Assembly (NCBI RefSeq): GCF_949298305.1
Contig: NZ_CASFWU010000098.1
Coordinates: 1 to 22,367 of the forward strand
Direction: 5' to 3'
Length of the DNA: 22,367 nucleotides
Source of the DNA: an uncultured Bacteroides sp.
GTDB lineage: Bacteria; Bacteroidota; Bacteroidia; Bacteroidales; Bacteroidaceae
Part shown: piece by piece, positions 6,920 through 14,858 of the stretch
Layout of the letters: every line of letters begins with the position of its first letter
Numbering within the stretch: the first letter of the stretch is position 1
Translations under genes and position numbers: made by a program
The notes under the pieces: generated by a model
What the model was told of the DNA's origin: nothing
The model's input: only the letters and a program-made list of their open reading frames with translations
Database searches by the model: none

Positions 6920-9037
6920 ATGGCAAAGCAAGATTTACATTTGACGCGTAACATCGGTATCATGGCCCACATCGATGCTGGTAAGACTACAACCTCAGAA
7001 CGTATTTTGTTCTATACGGGTCTGACTCACAAGATTGGTGAAGTGCATGATGGTGCGGCTACGATGGACTGGATGGAGCAGGAGCAGGAACGTGGTATCA
7101 CGATTACTTCCGCCGCTACCACTACCCGTTGGAAATATGCAGGCAATACTTATAAGATTAACTTGATTGATACTCCGGGACACGTTGACTTCACTGCCGA
7201 AGTAGAACGTTCACTGCGTGTGCTGGACGGTGCCGTTGCTGCCTACTGTGCAGTGGGTGGCGTTGAGCCCCAATCTGAGACCGTATGGCGTCAGGCTGAC
7301 AAATATAACGTTCCTCGTATCGGTTATGTAAACAAGATGGACCGTTCGGGTGCCGACTTCTTTGAAGTGGTTCGCCAGATGAAGGACGTGCTGGGCGCCA
7401 ATCCGTGTCCGGTAGTCATTCCTATCGGTGCCGAAGAGAACTTCAAGGGCGTAGTTGACCTGATTAAGATGAAGGCTATCCTGTGGCACGATGAGACCAT
7501 GGGCGCTGACTACGACATCGAGGACATCCCCGCTAATCTGGTGGATGAAGCCGAAGAATGGCGTGGCAAGATGCTGGAAACAGTAGCCGAATACGACGAC
7601 GCTTTGATGGAGAAGTTCTTCGACGATCCTTCTACCATCACCGAAGAGGAAATCCTCCGCGGTCTGCGTGCAGCTACCTTGAAGATGGACATCGTGCCGA
7701 TGTTGTGCGGTTCTTCATTCAAGAACAAGGGCGTTCAGACACTGCTCGACTACGTTTGCGCATTCCTGCCTTCTCCGCTGGATACTCCGAACATCGTGGG
7801 TACCAACCCCGAGACTGGCGCTGAGGAAGACCGCAAGCCGAGCGAAGACGAGAAGACTTCTGCATTGGCGTTCAAGATTGCTACTGACCCCTATGTAGGC
7901 CGTCTGACTTTCTTCCGCGTATACTCCGGTAAAGTTGAAGCCGGTTCTTATATCTACAACAGCCGTTCCGGCAAGAAGGAACGTGTGTCTCGTCTGTTCC
8001 AGATGCACTCCAACAAGCAGAATCCTGTGGAAGTCGTATCGGCCGGTGATATCGGTGCCGGTGTAGGTTTCAAGGATATCCGCACAGGTGATACGCTCTG
8101 CGACGAAGATGCTCCGATTGTACTGGAGTCTATGGACTTCCCCGATCCCGTTATCGGTATCGCCGTTGAACCGAAGACCCAGAAGGATATGGACAAGCTG
8201 TCCAACGGTCTGGCCAAGCTGGCAGAAGAAGACCCGACGTTCACCGTTCGTACCGACGAGCAGACTGGTCAGACAGTTATCTCCGGTATGGGTGAGCTCC
8301 ACTTGGATATCATCATCGACCGTCTGAAACGTGAGTTCAAGGTAGAATGTAACCAGGGTAAGCCCCAGGTTAACTACAAGGAAGCCATCACGAAGACTGT
8401 CAACCTCCGCGAGGTTTACAAGAAACAGTCCGGTGGTCGTGGTAAGTTTGCCGATATCATCGTAAACGTAGGCCCGATTGATGAGGACTACAAGGAAGGC
8501 GGATTGCAGTTTGTTAACGAGGTTACCGGTGGTAACATTCCTAAGGAATTTATCCCCTCTGTACAGAAGGGCTTCCAGACAGCCATGAAGAATGGTGTGT
8601 TGGCAGGCTTCCCAATGGACAGCATGAAGGTGACTCTGCTCGACGGTTCTTTCCACCCTGTAGACTCTGACCAGCTTTCATTCGAAATCTGTGCCATCCA
8701 GGCTTACAAGAACGCATGTTCTAAGGCAGGTCCTGTGCTGATGGAGCCCATCATGAAGCTGGAGGTTGTTACTCCGGAAGAAAACATGGGTGACGTTATC
8801 GGCGACTTGAACAAGCGTCGTGGCCAGGTAGAAGGTATGGAGTCCAGCCGTTCGGGTGCTCGCATCGTGAAGGCTATGGTTCCCCTGGCAGAAATGTTCG
8901 GCTATGTAACCGCTCTGCGTACGATTACTTCTGGCCGTGCCACTTCTTCCATGACCTATTCTCACCACGCTCAGGTATCCACTTCAATTGCCAAGGCAGT
9001 TCTTGAGGAAGTGAAGGGACGCACTGACTTACTCTAA
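6920..9037 (+). CDS. fusA: Elongation factor G
   Basis: This 705-residue translational GTPase drives mRNA-tRNA translocation and, with RRF, ribosome recycling. The G domain motifs are intact: AHIDAGKTT (16-24, P-loop), RGITIT (switch I end), DTPGH (G3), and NKMD (G4). Domain IV and V sequences are present through the end (GYVTALRTITSGRATSSMTYSHH). Linkage to rpsG identifies it as the canonical EF-G rather than the EF-G2 paralogue known in Bacteroides. A stem-loop 11 bases after the stop probably ends or attenuates the str transcript. No tuf gene follows, unlike in E. coli. Confidence 0.98.
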   Translation: MAKQDLHLTRNIGIMAHIDAGKTTTSERILFYTGLTHKIGEVHDGAATMDWMEQEQERGITITSAATTTRWKYAGNTYKINLIDTPGHVDFTAEVERSLRVLDGAVAAYCAVGGVEPQSETVWRQADKYNVPRIGYVNKMDRSGADFFEVVRQMKDVLGANPCPVVIPIGAEENFKGVVDLIKMKAILWHDETMGADYDIEDIPANLVDEAEEWRGKMLETVAEYDDALMEKFFDDPSTITEEEILRGLRAATLKMDIVPMLCGSSFKNKGVQTLLDYVCAFLPSPLDTPNIVGTNPETGAEEDRKPSEDEKTSALAFKIATDPYVGRLTFFRVYSGKVEAGSYIYNSRSGKKERVSRLFQMHSNKQNPVEVVSAGDIGAGVGFKDIRTGDTLCDEDAPIVLESMDFPDPVIGIAVEPKTQKDMDKLSNGLAKLAEEDPTFTVRTDEQTGQTVISGMGELHLDIIIDRLKREFKVECNQGKPQVNYKEAITKTVNLREVYKKQSGGRGKFADIIVNVGPIDEDYKEGGLQFVNEVTGGNIPKEFIPSVQKGFQTAMKNGVLAGFPMDSMKVTLLDGSFHPVDSDQLSFEICAIQAYKNACSKAGPVLMEPIMKLEVVTPEENMGDVIGDLNKRRGQVEGMESSRSGARIVKAMVPLAEMFGYVTALRTITSGRATSSMTYSHHAQVSTSIAKAVLEEVKGRTDLL

Positions 9038-9048
9038 AATAAAAGAAA

Positions 9049-9082
9049 TCCGCAGGCTAGCGAATGACTCTTAGCCTGCGGA
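9049..9082 (+). terminator. Stem-loop after fusA
   Basis: TCCGCAGGCTA (9049-9059) and TAGCCTGCGGA (9072-9082) pair perfectly over 11 bp around a 12-base loop. Flanking A and T bases (AAA before, TTTCC after) could extend the stem with a bulge. It lies between fusA and rpsJ and is the strongest hairpin in the ribosomal part of the window. It is likely a terminator or attenuator separating str from S10 expression. No perfect -7 box is visible between it and rpsJ, which suggests partial read-through. Confidence 0.65.
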
Positions 9083-9121
9083 ATTTCCACTATATAATCA
9101 ATCATAAATTAACCCAAAGTA

Positions 9122-9427
9122 ATGAGTCAAAAAATTAGAATCAAATTGAAATCTTACGACCACAACTTGGTGGACAAGTCTGCTGAGAAGATTGTAAGAA
9201 CGGTGAAGACAACGGGCGCCATCGTTAGCGGTCCTATTCCTCTCCCTACGCACAAGCGTATCTTTACCGTAAACCGTTCGACTTTCGTTAACAAGAAGTC
9301 TCGTGAACAGTTCGAACTCTCTTCTTACAAGAGACTGATTGACATCTACAGCTCTACGGCTAAGACAGTCGACGCTCTGATGAAGTTGGAGTTGCCCAGC
9401 GGTGTGGAAGTAGAAATTAAAGTGTAA
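9122..9427 (+). CDS. rpsJ: 30S ribosomal protein S10
   Basis: This 101-residue protein is full length for S10, a head protein of the small subunit that also acts as NusE in transcription antitermination. The sequence runs from MSQKIRIKLKSYDH through the conserved loop GPIPLPTHKRIFTVNRSTFV to the C-terminal strand GVEVEIKV. It is the first gene of the S10 cluster, 84 bases after fusA with a stem-loop in between, and rplC begins 19 bases after its stop. Confidence 0.98.
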   Translation: MSQKIRIKLKSYDHNLVDKSAEKIVRTVKTTGAIVSGPIPLPTHKRIFTVNRSTFVNKKSREQFELSSYKRLIDIYSSTAKTVDALMKLELPSGVEVEIKV

Positions 9428-9446
9428 GTATTAAATTTTAAGAGAA

Positions 9447-10030
9447 ATGCCAGGATTATTAGGAAAAAAAATCGGAATGACATCCGTTTTCAGTGCCGAG
9501 GGTAAGAATGTACCATGCACTGTTATCGAAGCAGGTCCTTGTGCTATGCAGCTGTTCAGCTGGGCTTCCAGGACAAGAAGGAGAAGCACACTACAAAGCC
9601 TTTGATGGGACACTTCAAAAAGGCTGGAGTAACACCCAAGAAACACTTGGCCGAGTTCAAAGAATTTGAGACTGAATTGAATTTGGGTGACACTGTAACA
9701 GTCGAACTGTTCAACGGTGCCGAGTTCGTTGATGTTATCGGAACTTCCAAAGGTAAAGGTTTTCAAGGTGTTGTTAAACGTCATGGTTTCGGTGGTGTAG
9801 GCCAGACTACTCACGGTCAGCACAACCGCGCCCGCAAGCCGGGTTCTATCGGTGCTTGTTCTTATCCTGCAAAGGTGTTCAAGGGCATGCGCATGGGCGG
9901 CCAGCTTGGTGGCGACAGAGTGACTGTACAAAACCTGCAAGTATTAAAAGTAATCGCGGAGCACAATCTCCTTTTGATTAAGGGTTCTGTTCCTGGTTGC
10001 AAAGGTTCAATCGTAATAATTGAGAAATAA
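9447..10030 (+). pseudogene. rplC: 50S ribosomal protein L3, frameshifted by a 34-nt internal deletion
   Basis: L3 binds 23S rRNA early in assembly and approaches the peptidyl-transferase centre. The native start ATG 9447 encodes MPGLLGKKIGMTSVFSAEG and continues to EAGPC (Cys codon 9540-9542). The reading frame then fails: the sequence resumes in another frame at TAT 9545 (YAAVQLGFQDKKE) and runs intact to the stop at 10030. Between that Cys and Tyr the family, including E. coli L3, has 12 residues (36 nt), and here only two bases remain, a net loss of 34. Read from its own start the product ends at TGA 9603-9605 after 52 residues. The total span of 584 nt is 34 short of the 618 expected for 205 codons plus stop. 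Everything else is conserved, which points to sequence or assembly error or a recent mutation. Confidence 0.93.
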
Positions 10031-10602
10031 TGGAAGTTAACGTATATAACATTAAAGGTGAAGACACTGGGAGAAAGATTACGTTAAACGAGTCTATCTT
10101 CGGAATTGAGCCCAACGACCACGCTATCTACTTGGACGTTGAAATCAGTGGTTCAACCCGTAAAATCGGTCGTCAGAAAGGTGGTGGCGGTGCACGTCGT
10201 GGTGACATGAACTCGCCTGTGCTGATTGGTGGTGGTCGTGTATTCGGCCCGAAACCGAGAGATTATTACTTCAAACTGAACAAGAAGGTAAAGGCTTTGG
10301 CCCGTAAGTCTGCTTTGTCTTACAAGGCTCAGGAGAATGCCATCATCGTAGTGGAAGACTTCTCTTTTGAGGCTCCAAAGACTAAAGATTTTGTTGCTTT
10401 GACAAAAAATCTTAAAGTTTCTGACAAAAAGCTACTTATGATTTTACCGGAATCAAATAAAAACGTATATTTGTCAGCTCGTAACGTGAAAGGCGCAAAC
10501 GTGCAGACTATCTCAGGGTTAAATACTTACAGAGTATTGGACGCTGGGGTTGTTGTGCTTACTGAAGGTGCTGTTTCAGCAATTGACAATATCTTAATGT
10601 AA
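10030..10602 (+). CDS. rplD: 50S ribosomal protein L4 with an 18-residue internal deletion
   Basis: L4 binds 23S rRNA domain I and extends a loop to the exit tunnel. The protein is 190 residues, whereas Bacteroides L4 as I know it has 208. The missing block lies after YLDV (residue 37; junction at 10140/10141), where the sequence jumps to EISGSTRK. Comparison with E. coli L4 places the loss at about residues 33-50, including the conserved RQGT motif before the tunnel loop. The frame is kept (54 nt). The loop core, GRQKGGGGARRGDMNSP, and the C-terminal half (APKTKDF, YLSARN) are intact. The ATG overlaps the rplC stop by one base (TAATG), indicating translational coupling. The missing segment is normally invariant, so function is doubtful. 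Confidence 0.93.
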   Translation: MEVNVYNIKGEDTGRKITLNESIFGIEPNDHAIYLDVEISGSTRKIGRQKGGGGARRGDMNSPVLIGGGRVFGPKPRDYYFKLNKKVKALARKSALSYKAQENAIIVVEDFSFEAPKTKDFVALTKNLKVSDKKLLMILPESNKNVYLSARNVKGANVQTISGLNTYRVLDAGVVVLTEGAVSAIDNILM

Positions 10603-10604
10603 AT

Positions 10605-10610
10605 AGGAGG
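10605..10610 (+). promoter_or_regulatory. Strong Shine-Dalgarno before rplW
   Basis: AGGAGG ends eight bases before the rplW ATG. Such a site is unusual in this window, where most starts have only A-rich leaders. Confidence 0.7.
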
Positions 10611-10618
10611 CTTAGATA

Positions 10619-10912
10619 ATGGGAATTATTATTAAACCGTTAGTGACAGAGAAGATGACCGCAGTAACCGATAAGATGAACAATCGCTTCGGTTTTGTTG
10701 TGCGTCCTGACGCTAATAAACTGGAAATTAAGAAAGAAGTTGAAGCCCTTTACAACGTTACCGTAGTTGATGTGAACACGATAAAGTATGCCGGCAAGAA
10801 CAAAAGCCGTTATACGAGATCTGGTATCATTAACGGACGTACGAACGCATACAAGAAAGCAATCGTTACATTGAAGGAAGGCGATACTATTGATTTTTAT
10901 AGCAATATTTAA
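10619..10912 (+). CDS. rplW: 50S ribosomal protein L23
   Basis: This 97-residue protein is L23, which sits at the tunnel exit and docks trigger factor and SRP. Typical segments are IIIKPLVTEKMT at the N-terminus, the loop DVNTIKYAGKNKSRYTR, and the terminal KEGDTIDFYSNI. The length matches the family. It starts 16 bases after the rplD stop, behind a perfect AGGAGG, and rplB begins five bases after its stop. Confidence 0.97.
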   Translation: MGIIIKPLVTEKMTAVTDKMNNRFGFVVRPDANKLEIKKEVEALYNVTVVDVNTIKYAGKNKSRYTRSGIINGRTNAYKKAIVTLKEGDTIDFYSNI

Positions 10913-10917
10913 TAGAA

Positions 10918-11742
10918 ATGGCAGTACGTAAATTTAAGCCCACAACACCGGGGCAAAGACATAAAATTATTGGTACCTTCGAGGAAATTACTGCACGGGT
11001 ACCAGAAAAGTCTCTTGTATTTGGTAAGAAATCTTCAGGTGGTCGTAACAACGAAGGTAAGATGACCATGCGCTACATTGGTGGCGGTCATAAGAAGGTT
11101 ATCCGTATCGTAGACTTCAAGAGAAATAAAGACGGTGTGCCTGCAGTGGTTAAAACGATTGAATACGATCCGAACCGTTCGGCTCGTATCGCTTTGCTGT
11201 TTTATGCAGATGGCGAGAAGAGATATATCATTGCTCCCAACGGATTGCAAGTCGGTGCGACTTTGATGTCCGGTGAAAATGCAGCTCCTGAAATCGGAAA
11301 TGCACTTCCTCTTCAGAATATACCGGTCGGTACTGTAATTCATAACATTGAATTGCGTCCGGGCCAAGGTGCAGCTTTGGTTCGTTCGGCTGGTAATTTT
11401 GCTCAATTGACTTCAAGAGAAGGCAAGTATTGCGTAATCAAATTGCCCTCAGGTGAAGTTAGACAAATTCTTAGTACTTGTAAGGCTACTATCGGTAGCG
11501 TAGGTAACTCTGACCACGGATTGGAAAGCTCCGGTAAGGCCGGACGTTCTCGCTGGTTGGGTCGTCGTCCGCGCAACCGTGGTGTCGTTATGAACCCGGT
11601 TGATCACCCGATGGGTGGTGGTGAAGGCCGCGCTTCCGGAGGACATCCGAGATCTCGCAAGGGATTGTATGCTAAGGGTCTCAAGACTAGAGCTCCGAAG
11701 AAGCAGTCATCTAAGTATATTATTGAGAGAAGAAAGAAGTAA
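10918..11742 (+). CDS. rplB: 50S ribosomal protein L2
   Basis: This 274-residue protein is full length for L2, required for subunit association and peptidyl-transferase centre integrity. The OB-fold and SH3-like domains are represented by GGGHKKVIRIVDFKRNKDG and GAALVRSAGNFAQL. The C-terminal extension NPVDHPMGGGEGRASGGHP reaches toward the catalytic centre and is intact. It keeps the standard S10 order between rplW and rpsS. Confidence 0.98.
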   Translation: MAVRKFKPTTPGQRHKIIGTFEEITARVPEKSLVFGKKSSGGRNNEGKMTMRYIGGGHKKVIRIVDFKRNKDGVPAVVKTIEYDPNRSARIALLFYADGEKRYIIAPNGLQVGATLMSGENAAPEIGNALPLQNIPVGTVIHNIELRPGQGAALVRSAGNFAQLTSREGKYCVIKLPSGEVRQILSTCKATIGSVGNSDHGLESSGKAGRSRWLGRRPRNRGVVMNPVDHPMGGGEGRASGGHPRSRKGLYAKGLKTRAPKKQSSKYIIERRKK

Positions 11743-11762
11743 TCTGATTAATTGAATAAACT

Positions 11763-12032
11763 ATGAGTCGTTCATTAAAAAAAGGTCCGTATATTAACGT
11801 TAAGCTTGAAAAGAAAATTCTTGCCATGAATGAGTCGGGCAAGAAAGTGGTAGTTAAGACTTGGGCCAGAGCTTCAATGATTTCACCTGATTTCGTAGGT
11901 CATACCGTTGCAGTTCACAATGGAAATAAATTCATTCCTGTTTATGTTACAGAGAACATGGTAGGACACAAGTTGGGCGAATTTGCTCCAACTCGTACGT
12001 TCAGAGGACATGCTGGTAACAAGAAAAAATAA
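11763..12032 (+). CDS. rpsS: 30S ribosomal protein S19
   Basis: This 89-residue protein is full length for S19, a head protein that pairs with S13 near the A-site finger. It starts MSRSLKKGPYINVKLEKK and carries the core TWARASMISPDFVGHTVAVHNG and the basic C-terminus TFRGHAGNKKK. It begins 20 bases after rplB and lies 32 bases before rplV. Confidence 0.98.
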   Translation: MSRSLKKGPYINVKLEKKILAMNESGKKVVVKTWARASMISPDFVGHTVAVHNGNKFIPVYVTENMVGHKLGEFAPTRTFRGHAGNKKK

Positions 12033-12064
12033 AAACGGGATTTAAATAATAAAGTAATAATATA

Positions 12065-12475
12065 ATGGGAGCAAGAAAAAAAATATCGGCTGAAAAGAGA
12101 AAAGAAGCCCTTAAGACCATGTATTTTGCAAAATTGCAAAATGTTCCTACTTCCCCCCGTAAAATGCGTCTCGTGGCTGACATGATTCGCGGGATGGAAG
12201 TGAACAGAGCGCTCGGCGTTTTGAAGTTCTCTTCTAAAGAGGCTGCTGCGAGAGTGGAAAAATTGTTGCGCTCTGCAATTGCTAACTGGGAGCAGAAAAA
12301 CGAACGTAAGGCTGAAAGCGGCGAGCTGTTCGTAACCAAGATTTTTGTTGATGGTGGTGCTACGCTGAAAAGAATGCGTCCGGCTCCGCAGGGTAGAGGT
12401 TACAGAATTCGTAAGCGTTCAAATCATGTGACGTTGTTCGTTGGTTCTAAAAGTAATAACGAAGATCAAAATTAA
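12065..12475 (+). CDS. rplV: 50S ribosomal protein L22
   Basis: This 136-residue protein is L22, longer than the E. coli protein because of an N-terminal basic extension, as in other Bacteroides. The core begins at NVPTSPRKMRLVADMIRG. The long beta-hairpin that lines the exit tunnel is intact (TLKRMRPAPQGRGYRIRKR). No deletion of the type seen in macrolide-resistant L22 is apparent. It precedes rpsC by five bases. Confidence 0.97.
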   Translation: MGARKKISAEKRKEALKTMYFAKLQNVPTSPRKMRLVADMIRGMEVNRALGVLKFSSKEAAARVEKLLRSAIANWEQKNERKAESGELFVTKIFVDGGATLKRMRPAPQGRGYRIRKRSNHVTLFVGSKSNNEDQN

Positions 12476-12480
12476 GGTAA

Positions 12481-13212
12481 ATGGGACAAAAAGTTAATCC
12501 AATAAGCAACCGTTTGGGAATTATCAGAGGTTGGGATTCCAATTGGTATGGTGGAAAGAATTACGGCGACTCTTTGCTGGAAGATAGCAAAATCCGTAAA
12601 TATTTGAACGCCCGTCTTGCCAAGGCAAGCGTATCAAGAATTGTAATCGAACGCACGCTGAAACTCGTGACTATTACCGTTTGTACTGCACGTCCGGGAA
12701 TCATTATCGGTAAGGGTGGCCAGGAAGTTGACAAGTTGAAAGAGGAGTTGAAGAAGGTTACCGACAAGGATATCCAGATTAATATCTTCGAAGTGAAGAA
12801 ACCGGAACTTGACGCTGTTATCGTGGCTAATAACATCGCTCGTCAGGTTGAGGGTAAGATTGCTTATCGTCGTGCTATCAAGATGGCTATCGCCAATACC
12901 ATGCGTATGGGCGCTGAAGGCATCAAGATTCAGATTTCTGGTCGTCTGAACGGTGCGGAAATGGCACGTTCTGAAATGTATAAGGAAGGTAGAACCCCGT
13001 TGCACACTTTCAGAGCAGATATTGACTATTGTCATACCGAAGCGTTGACAAAGGTCGGTCTTCTCGGAATTAAGGTTTGGATTTGTAGAGGTGAAGTTTA
13101 TGGTAAGAGAGAATTGGCTCCGAACTTTACGCAAAGCAAGGAAAGTGGTCGCGGCAGCAACAGCGGCAGCAATGGCGGCAAGAACTTCAAAAGAAAGAAA
13201 AATAATCGTTAA
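12481..13212 (+). CDS. rpsC: 30S ribosomal protein S3
   Basis: This 243-residue protein is S3, part of the mRNA entry channel. The KH domain carries the GKGG loop in PGIIIGKGGQEVDKL (about residues 74-88), followed by the S3 C-terminal domain (GRLNGAEMARSE, GRTPLHTFRADIDY). The C-terminal tail after about residue 220 is low-complexity Ser/Gly/Asn with a basic end, a family-typical extension in this phylum. It lies between rplV and rplP. Confidence 0.98.
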   Translation: MGQKVNPISNRLGIIRGWDSNWYGGKNYGDSLLEDSKIRKYLNARLAKASVSRIVIERTLKLVTITVCTARPGIIIGKGGQEVDKLKEELKKVTDKDIQINIFEVKKPELDAVIVANNIARQVEGKIAYRRAIKMAIANTMRMGAEGIKIQISGRLNGAEMARSEMYKEGRTPLHTFRADIDYCHTEALTKVGLLGIKVWICRGEVYGKRELAPNFTQSKESGRGSNSGSNGGKNFKRKKNNR

Positions 13213-13233
13213 CGAATTTGATTTTTAGGAATT

Positions 13234-13668
13234 ATGTTACAACCGAAAAAAACAAAATTCAGAAGACAACAGAAAGGCCGTCAGAAAGGCAATGCCCAAA
13301 GAGGAAACCAGTTGGCTTTCGGATCTTTTGGTATCAAGGCCTTGGAGACGAAGTGGATTACAGGCCGTCAGATTGAAGCTGCTCGTATTGCAGTGACAAG
13401 ATATATGCAACGTCAAGGACAAATTTGGATTCGTATCTTCCCCGATAAACCTATCACGAGAAAGCCTGCTGATGTACGTATGGGTAAAGGTAAAGGTAGC
13501 CCCGAAGGCTTTGTGGCTCCTGTAACTCCGGGTAGAATTATTATCGAAGCCGAAGGTGTTCCTTATGAAATCGCAAAAGAGGCTTTGCGCCTGGCAGCAC
13601 AGAAGCTTCCTATCACAACCAAATTTGTGGTAAGACGTGATTATGATATTCAAAATCAAAATGCGTAA
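13234..13668 (+). CDS. rplP: 50S ribosomal protein L16
   Basis: This 144-residue protein is full length for L16, which organises the A-site tRNA region of the large subunit. It starts MLQPKKTKFRRQQKGRQKGN. The conserved RIFPDKPITRKPADVRMGKGK segment includes the Arg equivalent to the E. coli hydroxylated position. It begins 21 bases after rpsC and ends five bases before rpmC. Confidence 0.98.
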   Translation: MLQPKKTKFRRQQKGRQKGNAQRGNQLAFGSFGIKALETKWITGRQIEAARIAVTRYMQRQGQIWIRIFPDKPITRKPADVRMGKGKGSPEGFVAPVTPGRIIIEAEGVPYEIAKEALRLAAQKLPITTKFVVRRDYDIQNQNA

Positions 13669-13673
13669 AGAGT

Positions 13674-13871
13674 ATGAAAATAGCAGAAATTAAAGAAATG
13701 TCTACCGCAGACTTGAAGGAAAGATTGGAGACGGAAGTAGTTAACTACGACCAGATGATTTTGAATCATTCTATTTCTCCTTTGGACAATCCTGCTCAGA
13801 TCAAACAATTACGCAGGACAATCGCGCGTATGAAAACTGAATTACGCCAAAGAGAACTTAACAATAAATGA
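13674..13871 (+). CDS. rpmC: 50S ribosomal protein L29
   Basis: This 65-residue protein is L29, a helical-hairpin protein next to L23 at the tunnel exit. It has the usual pattern: helix one with KEMSTADLKERLETE, helix two with PAQIKQLRRTIARMKTELRQRE. Its stop overlaps an upstream candidate ATG of rpsQ in the ATGA arrangement. Confidence 0.96.
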   Translation: MKIAEIKEMSTADLKERLETEVVNYDQMILNHSISPLDNPAQIKQLRRTIARMKTELRQRELNNK

Positions 13872-14137
13872 TGAGCTCGATGGAAGCAAGAAATTTAAGA
13901 AAAGAAAGAACTGGGGTTGTGCTGAGCAATAAGATGGAGAAAACCATTACTGTAGCTGCCAAGTTTAAGGAAAAACACCCCATATATGGTAAGTTCGTCA
14001 GCAAGACGAAGAAATACCATGCTCATGATGAAAAGAATGAGTGCAATGTCGGTGATACCGTTCGTATCATGGAAACTCGTCCTTTGAGCAAGACCAAGAG
14101 ATGGAGATTAGTGGAAATAATTGAAAGAGCTAAGTAA
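13868..14137 (+). CDS. rpsQ: 30S ribosomal protein S17
   Basis: This is S17, a primary 16S-binding OB-fold protein (VVLSNKMEKTITVAAK, HPIYGKF, ETRPLSKTKRWRLVEI). The longest frame is 89 residues from ATG 13868, overlapping the rpmC stop. ATG 13880, which would start MEARNLRKERTG and give 85 residues, matches the usual Bacteroides N-terminus better and may be the real start. Neither has a strong SD, so the choice is uncertain. Confidence 0.95.
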   Translation: MMSSMEARNLRKERTGVVLSNKMEKTITVAAKFKEKHPIYGKFVSKTKKYHAHDEKNECNVGDTVRIMETRPLSKTKRWRLVEIIERAK

Positions 14138-14139
14138 TT

Positions 14140-14505
14140 ATGATACAAGCAGAATCCAGACTGACAGTATGTGACAACAGTGGAGCTAAGGAAGCTCTCT
14201 GTATCCGCGTTTTGGGCGGTACAGGTCGTCGCTATGCTTCTGTAGGGGATGTGATTGTCGTTTCTGTAAAGAGCGTCATCCCTTCAAGTGATATTAAAAA
14301 AGGTGCAGTGTCTAAGGCTTTGATTGTACGTACTAAGAAGGAAATCCGTCGTGCGGATGGTTCTTATATACGTTTTGATGACAATGCTTGCGTGCTGTTG
14401 AACAACGCTGGCGAAATTAGAGGTAGTCGTATTTTCGGCCCTGTAGCCCGTGAACTTCGTGCTGCAAATATGAAGGTCGTTTCACTCGCTCCTGAAGTAC
14501 TTTAA
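14140..14505 (+). CDS. rplN: 50S ribosomal protein L14
   Basis: This 121-residue protein is full length for L14, which forms intersubunit bridge B8. It opens MIQAESRLTVCDNSGAKEAL and closes with the family signature around NNAGEIRGSRIFGPVAREL. It begins two bases after rpsQ and heads the spc part of the cluster. Confidence 0.98.
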   Translation: MIQAESRLTVCDNSGAKEALCIRVLGGTGRRYASVGDVIVVSVKSVIPSSDIKKGAVSKALIVRTKKEIRRADGSYIRFDDNACVLLNNAGEIRGSRIFGPVARELRAANMKVVSLAPEVL

Positions 14506-14525
14506 TTTTGTAAAAGATTTAAGTA

Positions 14526-14858
14526 ATGAGTAAATTACATATTAAGAAAGGCGATACAGTTTACGTTAATGCCGGCGATGACAAAGGTAAGACTGGTCGT
14601 GTATTGAAGGTTCTTGTTGATAAAAACCGCGCTATTGTAGAAGGTATCAACATGGTGTCCAAGAGCACAAAACCGAATGCAAAGAACCCTCAGGGTGGTA
14701 TCGTGAAGCAGGAAGCTTCTATCCACTTGTCAAACTTGAATCCGGTGGATCCTAAGACTGGGAAACCGACACGTATTGGTAGAAGAGAAAGTACAGATTC
14801 CAATGGGAAGAAGACTTTAGTGCGTTATTCTAAAAAATCAGGAGAGGAGATTAAGTAA
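14526..14858 (+). CDS. rplX: 50S ribosomal protein L24
   Basis: This 110-residue protein is L24, an assembly-initiator protein with a KOW motif near the N-terminus (KKGDTVYVNAGDDKGKTGRV). The segment RESTDSNGKKTLVRYSKK near the C-terminus seems a few residues longer than in other Bacteroides L24 sequences I remember, which is likely natural variation. Its stop overlaps the rplE ATG by one base (TAATG). Confidence 0.96.
   Translation: MSKLHIKKGDTVYVNAGDDKGKTGRVLKVLVDKNRAIVEGINMVSKSTKPNAKNPQGGIVKQEASIHLSNLNPVDPKTGKPTRIGRRESTDSNGKKTLVRYSKKSGEEIK

Noticed and set aside
7715..8656. 313-codon minus-strand frame within fusA
   Set aside because: It is a shadow of the highly conserved EF-G gene; no start context or domain supports it.
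9038..9121. Missing tuf gene as a deletion
   Set aside because: In Bacteroides the fusA-rpsJ junction normally lacks tuf as I recall, and the spacer with its hairpin looks undisturbed.
9515..10030. Treating rplC as an intact 171-residue gene starting at ATG 9515
   Set aside because: Its first residues (MHCYRSRSLC) are an out-of-frame reading of the real N-terminal codons. L3 homology starts only at YAAVQLGF, and the true start and N-terminus lie at 9447 in another frame.
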